Source: Eurosta solidaginis
Taxonomy: Eukaryota > Arthropoda > Insecta > Diptera > Tephritidae
Assembly (NCBI RefSeq): GCF_040869045.1
Contig: NC_090319.1
Span: 13,658,314-13,722,313 of the forward strand
Reading direction: 5' to 3'
Length of the DNA stretch: 64,000 bases
Below, piece after piece: positions 23,716-35,029 of the stretch. Each line of letters begins with the position of its first letter. Position 1 is the first letter of the stretch. The position numbers and the translations under genes are program-made. Under the pieces are notes generated by a model. It did no database searches and was not told the DNA's origin. It saw only the letters and a list, made by a program, of their open reading frames with translations.

Positions 23716-25836
23716 GTGTTTGAAACAGGGTAATTTTATTGAAAATTATTTTAAGAGAAAAAATTTTGTAAATCAGGTAAATATTTTGTAAATATTATTT
23801 GAAAATCCGGTTAAAATTTGTCGCGTTTGGTATGAATTTTATAAAATGGTAAGTCTGGTTAAGAAAATTATATAATTTGTTTTTTTTTGAAAACAAAGGA
23901 ACATCCGGTCTGCGGATTTTCTCTAAATTATAGGCTAGAGAAATGCCTACCCCCCTTCCGTGCCGAACTTAGTCGGACTTACCGACTGTCCCCCACTAGG
24001 TTAGCCCCGCTAGCTAACCAATGGACAGGCTGTCCTAAAAAGGACACTTGGTCTGTGGTTTCTCGCCCCCCAGAATGGGCTTTGTAAAAGGAAATAGGCA
24101 AGCGTGTTCCGGTTTTTCGAAATTTATTTAGTGAAAACCGAAACAGGCTGGTATATTTTTTTTCGGACTATTGGAAAAAAATAAAAAAAAAACCGCACTT
24201 GTTTTCACAAGCCTAACCAAAATTTTTCCGAATATACGGCGATGTTTACGACCACATCGCTTTATATTGAAGGTATGAAAAGTATGACGTATATTATATC
24301 ACGGACGCACCGCTTTTAATAAAATTTCCAAAATGTTTCTATAATTCCTATAGCAATCGAACGAAATGAATGCAAATATTTTATTGTTTCCAAGTTAAAT
24401 TCAATTTTTGTATATGAAGGCAAAAATTTCATTTCCTGGCATATCAGAGGACGATTTTATTATAAAAATAATAATTTTTTTTGATTTAAAGAGGCTTACA
24501 AACAGATTTGCTGTGATAATAATATAATAGCGTTAGCTTTATATAATAATGTTTCATATATTTTAATTTTCCCAAAAAAAACAATTTTATAAGCGTTGGG
24601 AGAACTGTTTATGAATATCTTAACTGTGAAATTACGAAAAATACGAAAAACTATTGCAACTTTTTGACTTGGAAAAACAGAAGTTTAGAATTTTTAGTTT
24701 TAATATGAAATTATTTAAAATGTTATTTAGCTAAATGAAGTTACATGAAATTGTTTAATTTATATTTCGATTTCAATAATATCTGAAATTGTAATTAAAT
24801 AATGGTAACTTTTTGTAAAGTGTAGAATTCAGAAAGTTATTAAAGCGAAATTTTTTTTTTTTTTTTTTTTTTGTAATGGCAAAATCAATTCGATATACAT
24901 ACATACATATATTAAAATAAACCTTTATGCATACATACATATGTACATGACTGTACTTTATTGCGCTCCTCTGAATTGCTATGATGCGGCTGCTCTGCCT
25001 GCTCTTCCGCCTTCCTTTTTCCTCTTCTGCTGCTACCGTGATATACCCTGATTTTGCTTAAGTGCCGTTATTTAATTGCGCTTATTAATGCTTTAAAGAT
25101 GATTTTTCGGCTTTACTGCCGCTGTTTTATGTTTTACAGGTGATTTTACGGCTTTAGTGCCGTTATTTTATGAGACTGACTTTTTGAGCGGCTGTACGCA
25201 CCAGCACATAAAAATATGTACATATATCATTAAAAATTATAAATTTTTTCAATTCAAAGTTTTGGTTTTATAGAAAAATGCTTTTTTTCGTTAAGTTGCC
25301 TTTTTAAATATTAAGTTGAAATTGTCTTGATTGGATTGTTTAGTAAAATTTTAGATTCTTGATTTTTTTTTTTTTTTTGGTCTAAGTTTTACATATATAT
25401 ATGTTGTAGAAAATTAAAGTTTCGTAAATTTCGTCTCACATTTTTTTTTTTTTTAATTCTAGAATTTCATGTATGTATATTTGTCCATATAATTCTGGAT
25501 TTTTAGTATTTTGTAATGTTTTCAGTTTTTGAATTTTTGTAATTTTTAGATTTTATATATGTATGTATTTCTGTATACTTTGTTGATTTACCCATTTTTC
25601 AATTGCTCTTTTTTTTTTGCAATTGTATTTTGATGTGATCTTATAATTTAGAGTCATGTGATGCGACATCGTCTTCACTTTGTTCGCTGTAACGTGGACG
25701 CTTTTTATTACGTGAACCACGCTGTTTACGCTTTGGACTACTATGATCGCTTCCTCTGTGTCGATCTGAGCGCGCTCTTTGATGCTGACGCATCCGCTCC
25801 ACTTCATAATCTTCATCATCACCGTCACATAGGAAC
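23716..25836 (-). other. Long 5' leader of the 412-like element
   Basis: 2.1 kb between primer site and gag ATG. It is AT-rich, with poly(A)/poly(T) runs (24850-24875, 25365-25380, 25440-25455) and short near-repeats of 'ggcttta(c/g)tgccg(c/t)t' around 25060-25170. Apart from the small ORF beside the primer site, no coding sequence is recognisable. A long leader is usual for this lineage. Confidence 0.75.
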
Positions 25837-25853
25837 GAATCGTCACGGTCGCC
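25641..25853 (-). CDS. Small ORF beside the primer site, charged Arg/Asp/Glu-rich
   Basis: The minus-strand frame starts at or before the primer site, runs through DDSFLCDGDDEDYEVERM, then RSDRHRGSDHSS, KRKQRGSRNKKRPRY, and ends EDDVASHDSKL-stop at 25641. The codons look less AT-rich than the surrounding leader. The frame continues into the 5' LTR without a stop, but the only ATG near is formed at the LTR/primer junction. I do not recognise the protein. It resembles the tail of a nuclear RNA-binding or chromatin protein, so it may be captured host sequence, or one of the small leader ORFs known from 412-type elements. Confidence 0.4.
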   Translation of the reverse strand, partial: GDRDDSFLCDGDDEDYEVERMRQHQRARSDRHRGSDHSSPKRKQRGSRNKKRPRYSEQSEDDVASHDSKL

Positions 25854-25854
25854 A
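25837..25854 (-). promoter_or_regulatory. Primer binding site, tRNA-Arg type
   Basis: Immediately after the 5' LTR (ending CTTTACA at 25855) the minus strand reads TGGCGACCGTGACGATTC. I recall the first 13 bases as matching the tRNA-Arg primer site of the 412/mdg1 lineage. This supports both the LTR boundary and the lineage call. Confidence 0.8.
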
Positions 25855-26410
25855 TGTAAAGTGGCATGCTGATGCCACTCAACTTTGGGCTTGCAGCCCC
25901 CAGCGCACCGACACACACCCGCAATAAAACTATTTTTAATTTCTTTCTGTTTAGTTTGTTTTATTTAAAATTTCTTTAGTTATCGTTTCTTTAGTTAAAC
26001 ACACACTCTTTTCTTTCTTTAGTCAATTATAAAAAACCCACTTTTACTTGTAATTCCTTTTTTTCAACTATTTTCAATATTTTATTTCTACCTTCACTTA
26101 TTTCTTTAATGCGCGCTTAAGTGACGCGTTCACCGGCTCATTTCAAACTGAAAACTGTGGAAAAAAGCTGAAGCTTCAAAGCGGCCCTGCCGCTATGCCA
26201 AAAGTGCATAGCGGTAAAATCGAATGATGCAGTGGCGTGATAGTCGAGTAACGGAAGATTCAGCCAATCAGAATTCTCTCCGTCACTCGACTCTCTCACC
26301 CAGTAACACCAAGTGCATACATGCATGGTTGCATGTGGGGGTGATGCCAGCTATTTTAGTTTTTAGTTTTATTTTTAGTTTTTAGTTGGCTGGCACTACA
26401 TGACGCTATA
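25855..26410 (-). repeat. 5' LTR of the mdg1/412-like element
   Basis: 556 bp, matching 17994-18549 except for two positions, one of them the penultimate base (CTATA here against CTACA there, plus strand). The right boundary is fixed by the GTGG duplication at 26411-26414. Confidence 0.95.
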
Positions 26411-27110
26411 GTGGGATCCTCTCTCATTCTACGACATTTCATTTCCTCTATGAGATCCTCGGTTTTGGATACATATTGCTCTTTTTCGATTAGCACAGTG
26501 GTGTTTCCTTTGCCCGCTTTCGTTGTGACAATATTGTTTTTCCTTAGTTTATGCCGTAGATTCCTTGTTGTTTTCTCCTCTGTATTCGGTTTTTGTCCTT
26601 CCTGTGCTTTCACCTCCTTTTTTATGATTTCCCTGCACATGTGTCTTGCGTGCTCCTGTTCTTCCTGTGGGATCAATGATATTGCGATCTCCGCATCTAC
26701 AATCGCTTGCTCCATTTTTCTTACTGTATTCTGGTCCATGATATTGTGCTTCAGGCCCTTTTCGAGAAGTTGTGCCTCTTCCTTGGTAATGGCCACTGTT
26801 GTGAGGTTAACGAACTTGTCATGAAACTGGTGAGTGTTTTGGTTTTGGTTACCCTCTCGTCGTCCTGCCAGCTTGTCCAATTTTCGGTTCAGCGACCTGT
26901 ATTTTTGTTGTAGTTCCTGATCGACCTCTGTCTTAATGCGGTCGAAACATTCCATTAATGCGTCGTAGGTAGTTGTTCTGCCAATCTTAAATGGATAGAT
27001 AATAACTCGGCATTTATCTCATCCTTCTTCGAGTATAAGCTTTCCAACTCATATTTTAAAAAATCCTTTTCCGCTTTTCTAACTTTTCTAAGCTACTATG
27101 CTTATAACTG
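26411..27110 (-). pseudogene. N-terminal part of the PLE ORF (broken)
   Basis: The minus-strand frame encodes YELESLYSKKDEINAELL, then MECFDRIKTEVDQELQ, LDKLAGRR, KEEAQLLEKGLKHN, KAGKGNTTVLIEKEQY and KTEDLIEEM, and stops abruptly at the inserted LTR element. The last segment is the conserved 'K-G-N-x-T-V' block that precedes the RT in Penelope-like proteins. Frame changes occur near 26960 and 27060. The same reading frame resumes on the other side of the insertion at 17993. Confidence 0.8.
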
Positions 27111-27719
27111 AAGAGCGCATAGACTGATGTCGATGATTCACACCAATTGTTCCTGATTATGACGAAAAGACTGACTCAGGCAAAAAAAATATCATAAATT
27201 ACAGAACGTACTAAAAGGAAAGTTCAAAGTTGTGGGAGTTCTCATTCCGAGAATTTCAACGCACTGATTTCAATTTCTGTTGCCCATCAATGGCACGCAT
27301 GCAAATAGTCTGCCATTCCGGCGGTATGCCATTCGAGTTTAGCGAATCCAAATTTCAATTCTCCTAGCTTTCATCATGACAATCAATAAATTATCATGAC
27401 AAAAAATAAATCGTTGAGTGTGGTCTTAATATGTGAAATTAATATTTTTCACACGGTCAACTATATTTCTCATGTTCTTGTGTCCGAAAACCATTCACTT
27501 TGATGGTTTTTTTTTCAGTTAGGTTAGGTTAGGTTTAACTGGCCGGTCCATGAGGACCTCACATAGAGTGATTGAGTCCGTAGTGTTACCAGAAGTTTGT
27601 TTTAACGACCAAACTGAAAAACCCTATCAAAAACCAGAACCTATGTTATAAAATAACTCCGTCCTCTTGGCAAATACTAGAAGCTTCCTAGGAGTTAAGC
27701 CACTTGCTGCTTCTAGATC

Positions 27720-30711
27720 TTACAGCTGTATAACTCCTAATAGTTGGAGTCTTAGCCTGGCAAGTGCAGGGCACGAGCACAGAACGTGCTCGATCGTTTC
27801 CTCCTCCAACCCGCACTTCCTACATCTGCTATCACTGACCAAGCCTAATTTAAAGGCATGTGACGCCAGAAGGCAGTGTCTAGTCAGAATAACCGTCATG
27901 AGTCTACATTCCTCTATCTTTAATGATAGAAGCAACTTTGTTAGTCTAAGGTTGTCAGACCTACACATAATCTTCTACACTTTACAGCCCCGCGCTTGAA
28001 CCCACGCCTTTCACGCTTGGTCGATCATGTGCACCTCTCTCCTTCGCTTAATCTCGCCCAGTCTTATTGGACGTCTACGGAGCAAGCTTCGCCCTTCGGA
28101 TGCGCCCTTTTTAGCTAGTTCGTCCGCTTTTTCATTCCTATCTATTCCCATATGCCCTGGGGCCCAATATAGATGTATGCTTCTCCCTGTCCCGATTCTC
28201 TCCAGACTCTGCTTACACTCTAACACGTATTTAGATGCTGTGCTATGCGAAATTATTGCCTTAATTGCTTCTTGACTGTCAATATAAAAGTTAACACGCT
28301 TGCAGCTTAAGCTATTCTCTTCTTCCAGGGTTTCTACTGGTTTGGTTACGGCTAATATTTCCGCTTGGAAAACGCTACGGTAATCCGGCAGCCTGTAGGA
28401 TCTGCTTATTTCCGGATCAGCACAGTATACCGCAGACCCTACTCCTTCCACTACTTTGGAACCAACTGTGTACACATGTATCGCCTCGTCCGCCATTTGC
28501 GCACCCTTGCGCCAACCGTCCACCTCTATTGTGGCCTTAAGATCTCCCTCGAAGCGCAGATAGGGAATCAGGTAGTCTGTTCGTCTATGGCCATATGGTC
28601 GGCGCTCAAGTTGCCCGAGGCACTGAGCCTGGTTGCGGTTGTTAATGCTTTGTTCTTTGCTACCAGGTCTACAGGTGGAATGTGCAGAATGGCATACAGT
28701 GCAGCCGTCGGGGTTGTTTTCAGTGCTCCCGTAATGCTAAGCATCGATAGTCTGCATACCCCCTCTAATTTTTTGAAGAATGTTGTTTTTTGTGTGGCTT
28801 TCCACCAAACAAGAACTCCATAGTATAGAATAGGGCTTACAATCGCTGTAAAAACCCAATGAGAAAGAGAGGGCGATAAGCCCCACGTACACCCCAGCAT
28901 TCTTTTACATGCATAGAGTGCCGTTGAGGCCTTCTTGACCCTCTCCTCCACGTTGAGCTTCCATGACAGCTTACTGTCTAGGATGATTCCTAGATATTTT
29001 GTGCAAGGTTTCTCCTGTAAGGTCACCCCTCCTAACTTAGGCCTGGTCCAATTGGGACCTTGTACCTCTTTGTAAACAAGACCATATCCGTCTTCTCCGC
29101 ATTGACTTTCAACCCGACATTAGATGCCCAGGTATGAATATCCCGAAGCGCCCGATCCATCAAAGAACTAATCGTTGGAAGGCACTTTCCACTTATGACA
29201 ATTGCAACGTCATCCGCGTAAGCCGTAGGTTTTACGGGTCCCCCATCAAATCGTCTGAGCAGTTGGTTGATGACCAGCGTCCACAGCAGAGGTGATAGCA
29301 CCCCTCCCTGCGGCGTTCCACTGTCCACTGATTTCGTGGCCTCGTACAATCCCCATTGTGATGTAATCTTCCTGCAATTTAACATGCAGCTGATCCATCT
29401 GGTTAAGGCTGGATGTACTTTAATGTAACTAAGGCCATCCATAATCGCCCATTTAGAGACATTATTGAAAGCCCTGGCAATGTCTAAGAAGACTACTAGA
29501 GGACATTCCTTATATTATAGGGCTTTCTCTGCGCTTATCTACCGGCTTGCCTTTGGTGTACGATTTTTGTGTTGTGGAGAGCAGCTTTTCATCCACGTTG
29601 GACTTTATGTACACATCTATCAGCCTCTCAAAGGTTTTCAGCAGAAATGATGTTAAGCTAATGCGTCTACAATCTTTGGGATACACGTGACCGATCTTTC
29701 CCGCCTTTGGTAGGAAAGCTACACGAGCAGTTCTCCAAGAGTGCTGTACATGATTCAGTCTTATGCACCCATCGAATATTATTTTAAGCCATTCCACGAC
29801 CGCCCCACTTGAAACTTGTAGCAGGGCCGGGAATATACCGTCTGGGCCCGGCGATTTAAACTTAGAAAACGTCTTCACTGCCCACTCGATCTTGGTATCG
29901 GTCACCAAGCCCGGCACTACCCGCTCCGTGATCGAAGTGTGAGTGCTGTCTGCTGGCTCTTCTAAACCATCTCCCGCTGGGAAATGTGTATCGAGAAGCA
30001 CCTCAAGGGATTCCTCACTATTACGTGACCATTCCCCGTTATCTTTCTTTATTAGTCCCTGGACTATATTTCCCCTTGCTAGGACTTTTCTCAACCGTGC
30101 TGTTTCGCTGGAGCACTCTATGTCCGTACAGAAACTTTTCAATGAGATTCTCTTCGCCCTGGAAATTTCACGCTTGTAGATCCTCAGATCCAGCAGATCC
30201 TGCTGAAGCTGATATACGCATGGTCCATCCAATCATACCTTGATATATCACGTTCGGAGCTCAGTGTAATATCCAAAATATTGCTGAATGTTGGACCAAT
30301 GTATGTAGGGACATTTCACGTGTTGGCTATCTGCAAATTGGTTTGCAGGATGTAACAAAATAGAGATTCGCCTCTCTCGTTCGTATCTGCTCCTCCCCAT
30401 GCATTGTGGTGCGCACTTGCATCCGCGCCTATGACCAACCGCCCGTTGCGCCCTTCGTCCTGTACTAGCCTCTTGCACTCCATCGGTGGATCCTCCGCAG
30501 CATGGGCCATATAGCAGGATGCCAGGATAAGTGCCTGCTTATTCCTTTGCTCAACGGCCATCACTTTCGTTTGGGTTTGCGCATAGTAAACGCCAAATCC
30601 GCGCGCGCTAAATCCAGAAACCTTTCCTCCCGATGAGAGTCTCGGCTCCTGGATCAGCGCCACGTCAAACGAACCCTCCACAAGGGTTAGGAGAAGTTCG
30701 CTCGACGCCAC
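27720..30711 (-). pseudogene. ORF2 (EN-RT-RNase H) of LOA-like copy 1, broken
   Basis: In minus-strand order. First, an APE-type endonuclease beginning ASSELLLTLVEGSFDVALIQ (30711), which lacks part of the middle and its C-terminal half. Then RT with SPGPDGIFPALLQ, LPKAGKIGHVYPKD and catalytic YADD (AYADDVAIV near 29220). Then RNase H beginning AIHVYTVGSK, where copy 2 has AIHVYTDGSK: the first catalytic Asp is replaced by Val here. Then a C-x2-C type tail (CRKCGLEEETIEHVLCSC). Frames change near 30250, 29510, 29030, 28560 and 28010. Not functional. Confidence 0.88.
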
Positions 30712-30727
30712 TTTACTATGTTGGAGG

Positions 30728-32527
30728 TTAATCTGTAGGACTCACAGCACCATTGGGCTGTTTTTCCCCCTCCAGCACCTTCGTCGTGACGTCGTCGCCC
30801 TCCCCTTGCCCTTTTGGTTTAGAGTGTTCGAAGCCCCCTTCTGCCTCTTGTAACTGTTGTGCCGGGTGTTCCTCTGTGCGACTCATAGCACCATCTGGCT
30901 GTTGGTCCTCTTCTAACACCTTCGTGGTGACGTCGGCTACCTCCACCTGTCTTTTTTCCTTTAGGCTTTTGAGGACCTTTTCGACTTCGACCACCTCTAC
31001 CGTGTTAGGGTTTTTATCCTCGTGACTTCCTTTTCTGAGTCGCATGTAAATTTTGCTAGTGCCAAAGGACATTTTGCCAAGCTGCGTGTACAAAATATCC
31101 TCCGCCTGCTTGTTTATTTGGAAGATGTAGAACTGACCATCCTCGGTAGGCCGAGATACAGTAAGTACCTTCCAGTCCTGTGTCGGTATGTTCGGATTCT
31201 GATTCTGCAGAAGTCGCAGTGTATCCTCCGACTTCATCACGCATGGTATCCATACCTTAACTTTTGGTACCGTGGGGATTTGCTCTTTATCCACCACCTC
31301 AAACCGCGCGTTCGTGCCTTGCCTTTGTAGGTTTGGAACCACTTCCTCCAGCCACCGCAAGTTCGCGATGTTGTCGCACGCTATCATTTTCACACCATTA
31401 TACCATCCCCCCGAATCAAAGGTTGGAAGGGGCTTACTTGGTTGTTCCCGCATCATCTTAAGCATCAAGCTAATAAGCTCCCTTTCCACAGATCTTCACC
31501 TTTCAGTAGTCATTTGTCCGAAAGGACTGCTACGATCAACCAGCGCAACAGTCAGTGACTACTTTGCCACATCACTCATCTTCTCGGGAAAAGCCGGAGT
31601 CTTAGTGTTATCTCCCTTTGGCACCTCCGAGAAAGCCGGAGTCTTAGCGTTAAACCCCTTTAGCATCTCCGAGAAAGCCGGAGACTTAGCGTTATCTCCC
31701 TTTGGCTTATCTCCTACTTCCGTAGTTGGAACTTCGCTCTGACTCGCAGCTTTCGAGGTACTTGCTACCTCGCTATTGGGGCCCATCTGTCTTACAGCTT
31801 TGGGCCTAATTGTTTTGTCTATGCGACTGCCCTGCCTCGCGGCTCTAGGACTAGGTCCTTCCTGCCTCTTGAAAGCAGGCTTGTCGCCTTCCGCCTAACG
31901 TTGCCTCTTCATTCTGCCATTCGACACTGCTTCCTCCACGTACCGGTTGCAGAACCGAGGGTTTCTCGCACCAAATCTTTTGAACTGCCTTCGACCTACT
32001 TCTACCGCCTCATGGACCCATTCCAAGCGCTCGATCTCCACTTCTGTTGGATCGACCACTGCTCCCAAGCGTTGTACAATTCTTAGTGCTACACGGTACT
32101 GCGAGAGAGCTCTTTTACTTCCTCTGCTCCGTATCCTTCTCCACTCTTCTACTCCGTTTTCATTTGTGTGCTTCTCCAACACGGAGTTCATTGAGTCAGC
32201 ACTACTCTCGCTCCCCGAGTCCGACGCATCGCTTAATTCGTATTTGTCGTCCTTGGATTGCGACTCAGTTCTTCTCTTTACATCGTCCTTATTACAATCA
32301 GGTAATGAGTCGTTCATCTTGGTCGTACGACCACCTGCCCGACAAGGCGGGCTCAGCGGTCCAGTATTATATACGGGGAAAGAACCGTCGGCCACAGCAG
32401 CGCCCCTTACTGTGGTAAAGCCATAAATACTTCCCGAGGTGGCCCGGTATCGGGAAGGCTCCGTTCGAATACAGCCGAATTTATCCCCTGGCTGCAAATC
32501 GTCCAATAGGCACGGTTCGCATAACAC
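30728..32527 (-). pseudogene. ORF1 of LOA-like copy 1 (DUF4780-like), broken
   Basis: The minus-strand frames are 32527-31895, 31786-31559 and 31489-30728. The N-terminal part has a charged Ser-rich segment and EEWRRIRSRGSKRALSQYR. The C-terminal part (WYNGVKMIACDNIANLRWLEE, VKVWIPCVMKSEDTL, QINKQAEDILY) is the domain I know as DUF4780, found in ORF1 of LOA-type and related elements. A tandem near-repeat of '(A/T)PAFSEVPKGDN' joins them. Frame changes separate the three pieces. Confidence 0.8.
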
Positions 32528-32829
32528 CCTGGATTAGGGGGTTGGCAGTTCTTGGTCACCGACATCCCGCCGCCCTCCTATGAGGCGAAACGGCGTAGAT
32601 GTTAGTCCTAAACAGCTCCGCCTCATAGTCGGGCGCTATGGAGTTCGGCTAAGCCCTCACACTAACGACAACGTGCCTACCTTAGTGAGGGTTTTTTTTC
32701 AGTTAAATAAATAAAAAAAAATATTGTCTTTAGTTTTAACATTAAAGTACGTGTATTTAGAATATGATATGAAAAAGGTTACATTAAAAACTCAAGCGCA
32801 TGCGTCGGCTTTTCTTTGCCATTTCATCT

Positions 32830-33035
32830 AAAACTTCACCAACTCAACCAACGGTAACAATTTTATCACGGTGGATGCTTAGTGATGCACAGCCATTCAA
32901 TCGATTTTCACTCATCGTGTTTCTCATATAGTTTTTAATCAGCCTAAGAGTTGAAAAAGATCTCTCGTTCGTTTCCGTTGTTACTGGAAGCTTACACAAG
33001 ATTTTCAACAACACGTGAACATTAGGAAAAGCCAA
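32830..33035 (-). pseudogene. hAT transposase C-terminal dimerisation domain fragment
   Basis: The minus strand encodes AFPNVHVLLKILCKLPVTT, NERSFSTLRLIKNYMRN and RLNGCASLSIHRDKI, then a broken frame. 'ERSFS.L..IK...R..M...RL..L..L.IHRD' is the hAT dimerisation signature of ZMYM1-like transposases. An AG acceptor-like site precedes it near 33045. It is in opposite orientation to the hAT transposase remains at 35030-36720, so it is probably a separate, older fragment. Confidence 0.75.
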
Positions 33036-33045
33036 AAAAAATACA

Positions 33046-33860
33046 TACCTGTAATATTAATCATAGATAATTTGATAAAAAAAAAATCGAAGTAGAATTC
33101 ATGCTTTTTGAGCCTATGCATGAGATCTAACGTATACGTATGTAAAATTCCAAAGAAAGAAACTGATCGAATAGAAAAAAATTTTATTTAAAAAAGTCAT
33201 ATCTACACGGAAAAAACTCTGTGTTTTTTACATTTTTTTACATTTGTTTTTTTTTCATTTATCAAATAATTTGAATTTTACATTTTTGAAATATGTTTTT
33301 GATATGAAAAAAAATGTAGATATTACATTATAATAATGTAATAATAATTCCACATGGAAAATAATGTCAAATTTGCATTATATTTCAAAATTGGAAATGT
33401 GTACTTCGAATAAATGCTGTAAATTTAACATTGTTTAAATGTGGAGAATAAAATCAAAGCACGAGAATTAGTATCGTTTAGTTCGGCAAATAAAAAGAAC
33501 CGTAAGCAATGTTTATATGTATGTTTATATGTAACGACCTAAAAAATCAAAGGATCCTGAGGCAAGGGGGGTTTAAACCCCCAAACCGCCCCCTCCCCCC
33601 GTCGCTACGCTCCTGCTGCTCAGAAACAAAATGGGTGCCTACTATCGCATTACGGAAAGCCAGTCAAGGGTATTCAAAATTAGTACAGAAGTATTCTAGT
33701 TGTAAGGTGGGTTTCGTCGAAGGCTGGGGTAGCACTCAGCCAATCCAGAGTCGAAAAAGGATACCTATTTCCTTTTAAAATGAACACACGTCGATTTGTT
33801 GTTGGTATTTTAGTAAAACACACACACACCGTTGCAGAGAGGTAGACCCGGCCGACGGAT
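33046..33860. other. AT-rich non-coding sequence, no gene seen
   Basis: From about 33200 to 33330 the sequence is low-complexity T/A with repeated 'ttttacattttt'. From 33540 it becomes GC-richer and non-repetitive, leading into the minisatellite. No ORF here shows a domain. Confidence 0.5.
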
Positions 33861-33876
33861 GGAAGGTGTACTGTAG

Positions 33877-34260
33877 CCGAAGGTTGGTGAGTCGGTGGAT
33901 CGATTTCCCCAAACAACCGGAGGTCGGTGGAATCGATGCACGTCACAAGTGGGCAGCTGGTGGATTGCAGCGGGCCGGTGGATATGGCTGGTGGATCGTT
34001 GGATCGTTTCCAAGCTACCGAAGGTTGGTGAATCCGATACACGTCGTTGGTTGACAATATGGTGGATTCCGACGGATCGGTGAATACGGAGGGGGCTCGT
34101 TGGATCGATATCCAAGCATCCGAAGGTTGGTGAAACCGATACAAGTCCCTGGTTGACAAGCTGGTGGACTATTGTGAGCCGGATGGTGGATCGATTTCCG
34201 AGCAACCAAAGGTTGGTGAAACCGATACACGTCACCAATTAATAAGGTGGTGACTTCCGG
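33877..34260. repeat. GC-rich minisatellite, ~90-140 bp units
   Basis: 'ccgaaggttggtg' (with variants) recurs at about 33878, 34018, 34120 and 34208. Each is followed by 'aa(t/a)ccgatacacgtc', '(t)ggttgac', 'ggtggattcc' and 'ggatcgat(t/a)tcc'. That gives four imperfect tandem units of unequal length. Overlapping open frames on both strands are by-products of the repeat. It sits just left of the piggyBac terminus. Confidence 0.75.
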
Positions 34261-35029
34261 TGAACCGGGAGTCAGTTACTGAACCCAATTTATTCGGTGG
34301 TATCTTCCCGTAGATGGGGAGGTGACTCACCAGTGTCGGAGGGAAACTGTGAGGTGGAAATTAGATCTCCTCACTCACTACTCCCTGGGCACACCAAAAG
34401 GAAGCGACCAAGGTCGCCCACTTCGAACAGGATCGAAGGTACCAGACAAGGTAATGTTATCCGCTCAAAGGCATGGGGTGCGGATCTTACCTTGCTGGTA
34501 GCTGAGCTTTCGCTAATCATGAAATGCAAATTATTTGTACTTAACCCTTCTTTGCATTATTTTTTATTTTTATGTGAAAAAAATCTGGGTGATATAACTC
34601 AAGCTCTATATTCACAGAAAAATGTTTAAAAAATCCTAGTGTATTTTTTTTTTTCTGAAATAACAAAAAAAACTATGATGGAAATTTCCATCATTATGCA
34701 AATAAGTATGTTAACCTTTGTACAAAACATATAAAACTTATGTATGCAATATATTTTTGTATCACATTTTATTGATGATGATAATTATCAAAATAATTGT
34801 TTTTCTTATTAAGACACAAATTAACTCCACATTTGCTGCAAGAAATTGTAGAATAATCCTTCCATTTAGGGTATTTGCACCGAAGTGAGCCACCTACTTT
34901 CCGCATATGATCGAAACCAGGTCTGACGAGAGGGGAGGGGGAATGGGGGGATTCCACCGGGCCCGAGGTTTCTGAGAGGGCCCGCGATTTAGATGTACTA
35001 AAACATTTTTTTTTAATTCAGGAGGGTCT

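Larger units (their letters stand above)
17994..26410 (-). mobile_element. mdg1/412-type Ty3/Gypsy LTR retrotransposon, complete
   Basis: An 8417-bp element with two 556-bp LTRs that differ at two positions that I can see (the T/C near 18205/26066, and the penultimate base, C at 18548 and T at 26409). It is flanked by the 4-bp duplication GTGG (17990-17993 and 26411-26414). The order on the minus strand is 5' LTR, tRNA-Arg-like primer site, 2.1-kb leader, gag, pol (PR-RT-RNase H-IN), polypurine tract, 3' LTR. There is no env. The near-identical LTRs and intact ORFs imply a recent insertion. The host site is the ORF of the Penelope-like element. Confidence 0.95.
16000..27115 (-). mobile_element. 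Penelope-like element (PLE), split by an LTR retrotransposon
   Basis: The minus strand encodes, in order, the PLE N-terminal extension (27110 to 26411), reverse transcriptase (17993 to 16949) and a GIY-YIG endonuclease (16952 to 16335). A terminal region with a hammerhead-like motif follows. An mdg1/412-like element (17994-26410) is inserted inside the ORF between the N-terminal part and the RT. At least three further frame breaks exist (near 27060, 17425 and 16950), so this copy is dead. The outer ends are approximate because no target duplication was identified. Confidence 0.85.
27522..32691 (-). mobile_element. LOA-like non-LTR retrotransposon, copy 1 (defective)
   Basis: The 5' end at 32691 (CCCTCACTAAGG on the minus strand) and the 3' end in a short AACCT repeat at 27522-27535. 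It is flanked by the 14-bp duplication TTTTTTTTCAGTTA (27508-27521 and 32692-32705). Relative to copy 2 it is shorter by about 430 bp; at least one deletion lies around 30180-30260, in the start of the RT region. It has several frameshifts. The domain order is ORF1 (DUF4780-like), endonuclease, RT, RNase H. The clade is by recollection of the LOA/I group (C-terminal RNase H); an R1-group assignment is not excluded. Confidence 0.9.

Noticed and set aside
27522..27536. Three TTAGG-like repeats, resembling the insect telomere motif
   Set aside because: They are the 3' tail of the LOA-like element, bounded exactly by its target duplication. The other copy has a related ACCT tail. Flies lack TTAGG telomeres.
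31901..32426. Plus-strand ORFs opposite LOA-like ORF1 (also 56251-56901)
   Set aside because: They mirror the coding strand of the retrotransposon in both copies and show no domain.
33680..34238. Overlapping minus-strand ORFs with repeated 'IHQPS' and 'FTNLR'
   Set aside because: They are translations of the minisatellite. The same repeat is open in several frames, so coding is not supported.
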